In this document: piece by piece, positions 16,373-23,564 of the stretch
Layout: every line of letters starts with the position of its first letter
How positions within the stretch are numbered: position 1 is the stretch's first letter
DNA from: Gemmatimonadota bacterium
Lineage (GTDB): Bacteria > Gemmatimonadota > Gemmatimonadetes > Gemmatimonadales > GWC2-71-9
Direction of reading: 5' to 3'
Length of the DNA stretch: 64,000 bases
Assembly: GCA_003221895.1 (NCBI GenBank)
Contig: QHUJ01000111.1
Location: 1-64,000, forward strand
Notes under the pieces: model-generated
What the model saw: only the letters and a program-made list of their open reading frames with translations
What the model was told of the DNA's origin: nothing
The model's database searches: none
Made by a program: the position numbers and the translations under genes

Positions 16373-17793
16373 GCCCGCCCCGTCAGTCGCGCTACGACGC
16401 GATCGTGATCGGCGCCGGTGCCAACGGCCTCGTGGCGGCGCACTACCTCGCGCGCGCGGGCAAACGGGTGCTCGTCGTCGAGCAGCGCGAATCGCTGGAG
16501 GCAGGACTCGACGTCGGCTGGGTGCCGGCACAGGTGGTGCGCGAGCTACAGCTGGATCAGCATGGCTTCCGTCTCGAGCAACCCGATCCCTGGGTATCCG
16601 TATCCCTGGACGGCGCCGGCGGCCTTCAGCTGTGGCGCGAGATGAGCAAGAGCGTAGAGGCCATTCGACGCATCAGTCCCGCCGACGCGGCACAGTGGCC
16701 GGAGTTCTGCGAGCGGATGCGGACGCTGGCGAGCGTGCTCGAGAAGCTGTACCTCGCCCCGCCGCCCGACATCGAAACGCGAAATCCGCGCGAGCTGGCC
16801 CGGATCGGAGGCCTGGGCCTCTTTGTGCGCCGCCTCGGCAAACAGGCCGTCATCGATCTCGCCCGGATCCTGCCCATGTCGATCGCGGATCTGCTCGATG
16901 AATGGTTCGAGAGCGACATCCTGAAGGGCGTGCTGGGTGCGGTCGGCGTCTGGCATCTGAAGCAGGGTCCGCGCTCGGGTGGCACCGCATTCAATTTCCT
17001 GCATCACCACGTCGGCTGCGCCCTGGGCGTGTTTCGGCCGCCTCAATCGAATCTGCGTGAAGCGCTGGCGGCAGCTGGGGGAGTGGGAGGCCGGAGTGGG
17101 CCCGAAATGATGTTCAACAATGAAGCGGCCCTGCGCCTCGCCAGCGACGGACGCGCCGCGGGCGTGACGTTATTGCAGCGCCGCGAGCAAATCGACGCGC
17201 CCCTCGTGGTCTCCAGCGAGTCGCCGCGGGCCGCGCTGTCCAGCCTGGGACTTCATCTCGACCCCGAATTCGTCCGGGCCCTCGACCACATCAAGTGTCG
17301 GGGAGTCGTTGCGCACGCCAGGCTCAGCGCCGAGTACGCCGCTCGGGTCCGTAATCGGTGCGTCGCGCCTTCGCTCGAGTACCTGGAACGGGCCTACGAC
17401 GACTCGAAATACGGCCGTGACTCGCACAGGCCCTATGTCGAGACCGATGGGGCGGGCCGAGTCCATATTCAGTATGTGCCGTTCACCGATCAGCAGCGTG
17501 ACGTCCAGAGCCTGCGCACGCTCGGGAGCAGCGTCGCCGACGCCCTCGGTGTCCCAGCCGGAGCGCTGACGATCGAGACACCGGACGACCTGGAGCGGGA
17601 ATACAACCTGACCGAGGGGCACCTCTACCACGGCGAGCTTACGCTCGACCAAATTCTGTTCATGCGCCCCGTACCGGGCTGGAGTCGCTATCGTACACCG
17701 ATCGAAGGGTTGTATTTGTGCGGCTCGGGCACGCATCCGGGAGGCGGCATACCGGGAGCAGCCGGCCGCAATGCGGCGCGCGAGATCCTATGA
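16369..17793 (+). CDS. FAD-dependent oxidoreductase, phytoene-desaturase-like (B, degenerate N-part)
   Basis: A 474-residue paralogue of the preceding protein, sharing its dinucleotide motif (IGAGANGLVAAHYL), a central LDEWFESDILKG block, LEYLERAYDDSKYG, and the C-terminal CGSGTHPGGGIPGAAGR. It lacks the ERRPxxGG segment: after VVEQRESLEA the sequence jumps, with about 20 residues missing where the second FAD motif and substrate-channel start should be. It may be a non-catalytic subunit pairing with enzyme A, or have changed cofactor handling. The start at 16369 overlaps A's stop and its own stop overlaps the Rieske start. Confidence 0.85.
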   Translation: MSPPRQSRYDAIVIGAGANGLVAAHYLARAGKRVLVVEQRESLEAGLDVGWVPAQVVRELQLDQHGFRLEQPDPWVSVSLDGAGGLQLWREMSKSVEAIRRISPADAAQWPEFCERMRTLASVLEKLYLAPPPDIETRNPRELARIGGLGLFVRRLGKQAVIDLARILPMSIADLLDEWFESDILKGVLGAVGVWHLKQGPRSGGTAFNFLHHHVGCALGVFRPPQSNLREALAAAGGVGGRSGPEMMFNNEAALRLASDGRAAGVTLLQRREQIDAPLVVSSESPRAALSSLGLHLDPEFVRALDHIKCRGVVAHARLSAEYAARVRNRCVAPSLEYLERAYDDSKYGRDSHRPYVETDGAGRVHIQYVPFTDQQRDVQSLRTLGSSVADALGVPAGALTIETPDDLEREYNLTEGHLYHGELTLDQILFMRPVPGWSRYRTPIEGLYLCGSGTHPGGGIPGAAGRNAAREIL

Positions 17794-18905
17794 CTTTCCT
17801 TAAGACTGTCGAGAGCTATCGCCAGGGTGCGCGCACACTCCCGGGTCGCTACTACAGCTCACCCGAGGTGTTCGCGGAGGAACAGGAGCGGGTGTTCCGG
17901 CACCAGTGGATCTGCATCGGCCGCGAAGCATCGCTCGCCAGCGCGGGCGATTATTTCCTGGTCGACATCGGGGGCGACAGCATCATCGTGCTGCGCGATC
18001 AGTCGGGCCACGCCCGCGCGTACTACAACGTCTGCCGCCATCGCGGCACCCGTCTGTGTGAAGCCACGCACGGCCGTCTCTCGGAAACGATCCAATGCCC
18101 CTACCACGCGTGGACGTACGCGCTCGATGGGCGTCTGATCGGCGCGCCGCACATGAATGAAGTGGAAGGATTCGACAAGAAGTCGTACCCGCTGCACCGC
18201 GTGGCGCTCGCGGAGTGGGAAGGGTTTCTGTTCGTGAATCTCGATCCCGCGGCGGTACCGGCCGAGCAGTGGTTCGCGCCGCTGGTGGGACGATTCGTGA
18301 ACTACAATCTCCCGGCCGTGCGCACCGTGCGCCGCATCGAATACGACGTGCGCGCCAATTGGAAACTGATCCTGCAGAATTACAACGAGTGCCTGCACTG
18401 CCCGACGATCCACCCCGAGCTGACGACCAAACTGCCGTACACATCCGGCGCCAATGACTTGATCGACGGGCCGTTCCTCGGCGGCTACATGGAGATCAAG
18501 GCGCCCAACGAGAGCGCGACGATGTCCGGCCGTGCCTGCGCGCTGCCGCTCGGCACGTTGCCCCCCGCGGATCAGCGCCGTGCGTTCTACTACGCACTCT
18601 TTCCGACAATGATGCTGAGCCTGCATCCCGACTACGCGGTGTTCTATACGGTCTGGCCGGTCTCAGCGGCGCAGTCGCGCGTAGTGTGCGAGTGGATGGT
18701 GCATCCCGACGCGCCCAAGGCGGCGGGCTACAACATTCAGGACGCCGAGGAGTTTTGGGATCGGACCAACCGGCAGGACTGGCACATCTGCGAACAGAGC
18801 CAGCTGGGCGTCAGCTCGCGCGCCTACGTCCCCGGTCCCTATTCACCGCGGGAAAGCATTCCGGCCGCCTGGGATCGGATGTACCTGAGGGCGTTTGAAG
18901 GCTGA
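17790..18905 (+). CDS. Rieske non-haem iron oxygenase, alpha subunit (CntA/GbcA-like)
   Basis: A 371-residue ring-hydroxylating-type oxygenase. The Rieske [2Fe-2S] ligands are C82, H84, C103 and H106 (CRHRG and CPYHAW). The mononuclear iron site is H203 and H208 with a C-terminal Asp (D324 or D330). The bridging residue before H203 is E200, not the usual Asp; Glu at this place and the E-x2-H-x4-H spacing are as I recall for carnitine monooxygenase CntA. Known relatives demethylate or cleave quaternary amines. A reductase partner is not encoded nearby. ATG 17790 overlaps the previous stop by four bases. Confidence 0.9.
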   Translation: MTFLKTVESYRQGARTLPGRYYSSPEVFAEEQERVFRHQWICIGREASLASAGDYFLVDIGGDSIIVLRDQSGHARAYYNVCRHRGTRLCEATHGRLSETIQCPYHAWTYALDGRLIGAPHMNEVEGFDKKSYPLHRVALAEWEGFLFVNLDPAAVPAEQWFAPLVGRFVNYNLPAVRTVRRIEYDVRANWKLILQNYNECLHCPTIHPELTTKLPYTSGANDLIDGPFLGGYMEIKAPNESATMSGRACALPLGTLPPADQRRAFYYALFPTMMLSLHPDYAVFYTVWPVSAAQSRVVCEWMVHPDAPKAAGYNIQDAEEFWDRTNRQDWHICEQSQLGVSSRAYVPGPYSPRESIPAAWDRMYLRAFEG

Positions 18906-20151
18906 TCTCGAAGCAGTGCTGAAGGAAGTCGCGGAGCGCCTGAAAGACAACTATCCATACGGCGATCCGCTGTACGCCGGTCAGATGCTCAAACCGCCAC
19001 ACCCCGTCGCGCGCCTCGCCTACGAAATGGCCCTGCAGATCAATCCCAACAACCACGCGCTCGACGGCGGTCGGGCCAGTTCCGCGATGGAGAAGGAAGC
19101 CGTCGCAGCGCTCGCGCGCATGGTCGGCTGGGAAACGCACCTGGGCCACCTGTGCGGCGGTGGGACGATGGCGAACCTCGAAGCGCTCTGGATAGCCGGC
19201 CAGCTCCATCCCGGCAAGACGATTCTCGCGTCCACCCAGGCGCACTACACACATCAGCGCATCGCCGGTGTGCTGGGCCTGCCGTTCGAGACCGTTCCGG
19301 TCGATCGCCGGGGCCGAATGGATGAGCACGCGCTGGACCGACGCCTGGCGGCGGGCGGCGTAGGCACCGTCGTCGCGACCATCGGCACGACGGCGACAGG
19401 TGCCGTGGACCCTCTCGCTGCGATTGTCGAGCTCCGGAAGCGCTACGACTTCCGCGTGCACGCCGACGCGGCGTACGGCGGCTATTTCCTGCTTACCGAC
19501 AATCTCGAACAGGAGACACGGGGCGCCTTCGACCACCTGGCGGACGCGGCGTCCGTCGTGATCGATCCGCACAAGCATGGGTTGCAACCGTACGGATGCG
19601 GCTGCGTGCTGTTCAAGGATCCATCGGTGGGCCGGCTGTACCGCCACGATTCGCCCTACACCTACTACACGTCCACCGATCTCCATCTCGGCGAGATCGC
19701 GCTCGAGTGCTCACGACCCGGCGCAGCCGCGGTCGCGCTGTGGGCGACACAGCGGCTGTTTCCGCTGGTCCGTGGCGGCGACTTTGCACAAGGACTGGCG
19801 AGCGGGCGCGCTGCAGCGCTGGCACTGTACGAGCGGCTGCGTGAGGATCGCCGGTTTGTCACCGCGGCGCCTCCGGAGCTGGACATTCTCGTCTGGGCTC
19901 CGCGAGCGGTGAGCGTTACGGAAGCGTCGAATTTGTCGCGTCGGGTTTTTGCCGAGGCCGCCCAACGCCAGCTCCACCTCGCCCTCGTGTCACTGCCGCT
20001 GCAGTTGATCGACGTGCAGGACATGCAGCGCGATCGCGACGCGATCATTTGTCTGCGCTCGGTCCTGATGAAGCCGGAACACCGCGAGTGGGCAGACCGG
20101 ATCTGGGCAATTTTAGACGAGGCGACCACCGCCGCCGGCGTGAGACGCTAG
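18895..20151 (+). CDS. PLP-dependent group II amino acid decarboxylase
   Basis: A 418-residue fold-type I PLP enzyme. TTG 18895 overlaps the Rieske gene by 11 bases; GTG 18916 is an alternative. Features: the GGGTMANLEAL phosphate loop (about 88-98), H118 stacking on PLP, D191 in HADAAYGG, and the Schiff-base lysine K227 in DPHKHGL. It resembles glutamate/tyrosine/aspartate decarboxylases of the Pyridoxal_deC family (MfnA-like length). As the last gene of a coupled operon it probably decarboxylates an intermediate or substrate of the Rieske/GcvT pathway. Its stop codon shares CTAG (20148-20151) with the convergent TonB receptor. Confidence 0.9.
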   Translation: MKADLEAVLKEVAERLKDNYPYGDPLYAGQMLKPPHPVARLAYEMALQINPNNHALDGGRASSAMEKEAVAALARMVGWETHLGHLCGGGTMANLEALWIAGQLHPGKTILASTQAHYTHQRIAGVLGLPFETVPVDRRGRMDEHALDRRLAAGGVGTVVATIGTTATGAVDPLAAIVELRKRYDFRVHADAAYGGYFLLTDNLEQETRGAFDHLADAASVVIDPHKHGLQPYGCGCVLFKDPSVGRLYRHDSPYTYYTSTDLHLGEIALECSRPGAAAVALWATQRLFPLVRGGDFAQGLASGRAAALALYERLREDRRFVTAAPPELDILVWAPRAVSVTEASNLSRRVFAEAAQRQLHLALVSLPLQLIDVQDMQRDRDAIICLRSVLMKPEHREWADRIWAILDEATTAAGVRR

Positions 20152-22310
20152 TCGACGAATCCGGTCGAGAGCCGCACCATCAAATTGCGCCCGGGATCAT
20201 CCGCGAATGCCTTATAGCGACTGAGGAAACTCCGATACTGCTTGTCGAGCGCATTTCGCAACGTGACATCCACCCGCACCGATCGACCGCCCATCCGCAC
20301 ATCTGCCCCGCCCCAGAGATTCAGTAGTCCATAACCCGCCGTAGCGAGGTCGAGCGGATTGAGCCGTTTGGGGGGGGGGGCGGCATGACTTTCGAACTCG
20401 ACGCCGATTCGATCGCGCCAGCTCACCCCTGCAACGCCGCTCAGCGGCGGCATGAGGGGAAGCGGCTCGTGCGATGACAGATTCGTCCCGCGAACCACCT
20501 CCGCACGGCCCCGCACGATCCAATCTCCCACTGCAGTCTCTGCCAGCGCCTCGCCACCGAGCAGCTCCGCCTCCGCCTGCGTGTACTGGTAAACGGGAAG
20601 CGAGTCGATGACGAGGGCCGTCGGAGTGACGTAGATGAAATCGGAGAGGCGGTTGTGATACGCGGTCGCCTCGACCCGCGTTCGGCGGCCGTTCCACCGA
20701 ATACCGAAATCGACGGCGCGATTCGATTCCGGCACGAGCGTCGAGTCGCCCAGCTCGTAGCGTGCTTCCCCAATGTGGGGACCGTTGGCGAACAGCTCGA
20801 ACAGTGTCGGCGCCCGCCACGCCCTCCCCACGTTCAGGGTCAACGCCCACCCTGGCGACGGAGCGAACACCAGTCCGGCGTTCCCGGACCACGCGCTCGA
20901 CGACCTGTCCTGGGCAACGGTGCCGAGCGAATCATTGCGGTCAACACTCAAGTGACGCGCGTCGATGCGCGCGCCTGCGAGCAGCGACCAGCGGCTGGCG
21001 GGTCCGCCCAACCTCCATTGCCCAAACCCAAACGTGGCGCCCGACACGGTGTTCGCATCGGGGACGATGGGCTGCCGACCGCTCGCGTCGTTGGTTTGGC
21101 CGACCGCGGTAGCCCCAAGGGTCACACCGCCATGATGGGCGAGCAGATCAAGTGAGGCGGTGCGGAGCAGCAGGTTGAACGCTTCCGATTCCGTGCCGGT
21201 GGTGTCGTCGGCAAGCTCGATCAGTGAGTGGCGTTGCAGTTGGCCCTTCGCTTCGAGCCGCCAACTGCCGAGCGGACGTTGCCCCGTGATCTGAAAACGG
21301 TCGTCCCCCGACTTCCTCTCGGGTCCACCTGCTTCAGCCGGAGGGGCATTCGCTTCGAGCAGCTTGAATTCCCCGCCATAGTGCACCACGCGCATCGCGA
21401 GTGAGCTTCCCGAAGACCAGTGCCATCCTCCCGTGGCCTCGCCGTTGAAGGCACCGAAGCCGGTGTTGTCGAGCTCGCCCGCGGGGGTATGCAGATTCCC
21501 CGAGCCCCGGCCGATTGCCGCGACGCGCCAGCCGAACAAGCCACTCGCGCCTTCGACTTGCGCGCCCGCACTCACCTCGGCGTTGTTGCTCGCGCCCGAG
21601 AGCGTAAAACCAGTACGCGTGACACCCCGACCGCCGGGTGCTTCGGGCAGGGGTTGTGGAATCACATTGAGGACACCACCCAACGCGTCGGATCCGTAGA
21701 GCACGCTCGCGGGCCCGCGAATCAGCTCGAGGCGCCGAATGAACGCCGTTTCCACCGACGGGCCGTCTTCGTCACTCCACGAGTAGTCCTCGAGCCGGCT
21801 GCCGTTGTCGAGCACGAGCACGCGCGGTCCGGCAAAGCCGCGGATGACCGGCTTCCCGATCTGCGCCCCAGTCGTCATCGCCGCGACGCCCGGAAGCACG
21901 TCCGCCACGTGAGCCAGCGATACGCCCTGCGCGCGCCGCAGCTCATCGCCGGCGAGCGCCGTAGCGGGCAGTGACGAGCCCTCGGTCGCCAGTGGCTGCC
22001 GGGTCGCAGTCACCGTGATCGGCTCCAGGCGAAACGGACTCAGCGTTAGCGCGATCTCGAGCGGCCCCTCCGCTGCACCAACCGAGATCGCCCGGACCAC
22101 CGGCGCATATCCGTGCGCGCGGACGGCGACGGTATAACGGCCGGGAGGGATCGCGAGCCGGAAGGTGCCATCGGACGCCGTCGTCACGGTTCTGCCGAGC
22201 TCCGTGACCTCGACGATGGCGGCTGCGATGGGATGGCCGGCCGTGTCAACGACCCGGCCCGTCACGCTGTCCGCCGGCGGAATCAGGATGGAAAAAACGA
22301 GGGCAAGCAT
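20148..22310 (-). CDS. TonB-dependent outer-membrane receptor
   Basis: A 720-residue receptor. A signal peptide (about residues 1-17) is followed by a carboxypeptidase-like regulatory domain (about 18-95, GRVVDTAGHPIAAAIVEV and later GRYTVAVRAHGYA), the plug (about 105-215, with PVIRGFAGPRVLVLDNG and GPASVLYGSDALGG), and the beta-barrel to the end. It imports an unknown ligand through TonB. An 11-base C run on the coding strand (20370-20380) lies within codons for APPPK near residue 645, so slippage would remove the last barrel strands. The start codon has a -10-like TACAAT seven bases upstream and lies only 26 bases from the divergent puuD-like start. Confidence 0.92.
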   Translation of the reverse strand: MLALVFSILIPPADSVTGRVVDTAGHPIAAAIVEVTELGRTVTTASDGTFRLAIPPGRYTVAVRAHGYAPVVRAISVGAAEGPLEIALTLSPFRLEPITVTATRQPLATEGSSLPATALAGDELRRAQGVSLAHVADVLPGVAAMTTGAQIGKPVIRGFAGPRVLVLDNGSRLEDYSWSDEDGPSVETAFIRRLELIRGPASVLYGSDALGGVLNVIPQPLPEAPGGRGVTRTGFTLSGASNNAEVSAGAQVEGASGLFGWRVAAIGRGSGNLHTPAGELDNTGFGAFNGEATGGWHWSSGSSLAMRVVHYGGEFKLLEANAPPAEAGGPERKSGDDRFQITGQRPLGSWRLEAKGQLQRHSLIELADDTTGTESEAFNLLLRTASLDLLAHHGGVTLGATAVGQTNDASGRQPIVPDANTVSGATFGFGQWRLGGPASRWSLLAGARIDARHLSVDRNDSLGTVAQDRSSSAWSGNAGLVFAPSPGWALTLNVGRAWRAPTLFELFANGPHIGEARYELGDSTLVPESNRAVDFGIRWNGRRTRVEATAYHNRLSDFIYVTPTALVIDSLPVYQYTQAEAELLGGEALAETAVGDWIVRGRAEVVRGTNLSSHEPLPLMPPLSGVAGVSWRDRIGVEFESHAAPPPKRLNPLDLATAGYGLLNLWGGADVRMGGRSVRVDVTLRNALDKQYRSFLSRYKAFADDPGRNLMVRLSTGFVD
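20370..20380. repeat. 11-base homopolymer (G11, plus strand) inside TonB receptor gene
   Basis: Eleven consecutive G, read as C11 in the receptor. In the given sequence the frame stays open. A gain or loss of one base would frameshift the last 75 or so residues. Confidence 0.95.
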
Positions 22311-22317
22311 GGCCGTA

Positions 22318-22347
22318 ATTGTAGGGGGCTGGCCGGATGTTCGTCCA
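22318..22347 (-). promoter_or_regulatory. Putative leaderless promoter of the TonB receptor
   Basis: On the minus strand, TACAAT (22323 to 22318; five of six consensus bases) lies seven bases before ATG 22310, with a weak -35 TGGACG (22347 to 22342) after an 18-bp spacer. No Shine-Dalgarno is present. The -35 falls inside the longest version of the divergent puuD-like gene. Confidence 0.5.
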
Positions 22348-23563
22348 GCGCGAGATTACCGTCCCAATGACGAGCTGGCTTGCCGACTGGACGAATCTGT
22401 TGCTGCGCTGGACGCACTTCATCGCCGGCATCGCCTGGATCGGCAGCTCTTTCTATTTCATCTGGCTGGATCGCGCGCTCGCGGCGCCCGCGGCACCGCG
22501 AGCGGGCGTCGAGGGCGATCTCTGGATGGTGCACAGCGGCGGCTTCTATCAGGTCGAGAAGCGCCGCCCCGGCCCTGGCGAGGTTCCGGCCGTGCTGCAC
22601 TGGTTCAAGTGGGAAGCGATGTTCACCTGGATCACCGGCATCTCGCTGCTCGTGCTCGTTTACTACCTGAGCGGCGCGTACCTCCTCGACCCTAGCGTCT
22701 CGCGTATCAGCCGCAGCACCGCCATTGCCTTGGGGCTAGGACTCCTCGTCGTGGGCTGGTTGGTCTACGACGGACTCTGGTCGTCGCGACTCGCCACGCG
22801 CCCCCCCCCCCGCCTCGCGACGACGATTTCACTCATACTGCTCGCCGGGGTCTCGTACGCGCTCTGCCAGCTGCTGTCAGGGCGGGCGGCCTTCATGCAT
22901 ATCGGCTCCCTGCTCGGCACGATCATGGTGGCGAACGTCTGGATGCGGATTTTGCCGGCGCAGCGCGAGATGCTCGCGGCGACACGGGGCGGTCGTCCCG
23001 CCGACTTCACCCTGGGCGAGCACGCCAAACAGCGCTCCGTGCACAACAGCTACATGACGTTCCCGCTGCTGTTCATCATGCTGTCGAATCACTATCCGGC
23101 GACCTACGCGGGCCCGCGCAACTGGCTCGTGCTGCTCTTCCTCTTTATTGCCGGAGCGGCGGTGCGTCACGCGATGATCGGGCGAGGAGCATCGACCCGC
23201 TGGGCGCTCGTGCCGGCGGCACTGGCACTCGCGGGCGCAATGTTTCTCTCCGCACCTAAGAGAGCGGCCACGGCCCAGACGCGCGCGACGGCCGACACCG
23301 TGCCGTCGTTCGCCGCCGTGCGATCCGTCGTTTCGCAACGGTGCCAGCCCTGCCACTCGCAATATCAGAGCGATCGCACGTTCGGGCCCGCGCCTGGCGG
23401 CGTCACGTTCGACACCCCCGAGAGCATCGTGCGGTTTGCCGAGCGGATCCGCGTGCGGGCCGTCGAAACGAAAACCATGCCACTCGCGAACAAGACCGGC
23501 ATGACCGACCAGGAGCGCGAATTGCTCGCGCGCTGGATTGTGGCCGGCGCGCCACTCCAGTGA
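22337..23563 (+). CDS. puuD: PuuD-type membrane urate hydroxylase with cytochrome c domain
   Basis: A 408-residue membrane protein. The N-terminal block (LLLRWTHFIAGIAWIGSSFYFIWLDRAL) and the FKWEAMFTWITG segment are characteristic of PuuD, which oxidises urate to 5-hydroxyisourate using a C-terminal c-type cytochrome rather than oxygen. About eight transmembrane helices span residues 15-310; a haem-binding CQPCH lies near 335 with a likely axial Met in KTMPL. An 11-base C run (22801-22811) falls at residue 156, between helices; slippage there would delete the cytochrome. The start may be ATG 22337 or ATG 22367; the shorter form leaves room for the divergent promoter. Confidence 0.88.
   Translation: MFVQREITVPMTSWLADWTNLLLRWTHFIAGIAWIGSSFYFIWLDRALAAPAAPRAGVEGDLWMVHSGGFYQVEKRRPGPGEVPAVLHWFKWEAMFTWITGISLLVLVYYLSGAYLLDPSVSRISRSTAIALGLGLLVVGWLVYDGLWSSRLATRPPPRLATTISLILLAGVSYALCQLLSGRAAFMHIGSLLGTIMVANVWMRILPAQREMLAATRGGRPADFTLGEHAKQRSVHNSYMTFPLLFIMLSNHYPATYAGPRNWLVLLFLFIAGAAVRHAMIGRGASTRWALVPAALALAGAMFLSAPKRAATAQTRATADTVPSFAAVRSVVSQRCQPCHSQYQSDRTFGPAPGGVTFDTPESIVRFAERIRVRAVETKTMPLANKTGMTDQERELLARWIVAGAPLQ
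22801..22811. repeat. 11-base homopolymer (C11) inside puuD-like gene
   Basis: Eleven consecutive C encode part of TRPPPRL. The frame is open with eleven bases. Same length and type as the run in the adjacent TonB receptor gene. Confidence 0.95.
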
Positions 23564-23564
23564 C

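Noticed and set aside
13270-20151. Carotenoid biosynthesis cluster because of two CrtI-like genes
   Set aside because: No phytoene synthase, cyclase or isoprenoid gene is present; the Rieske, GcvT-like and PLP partners point to amine or amino acid catabolism.
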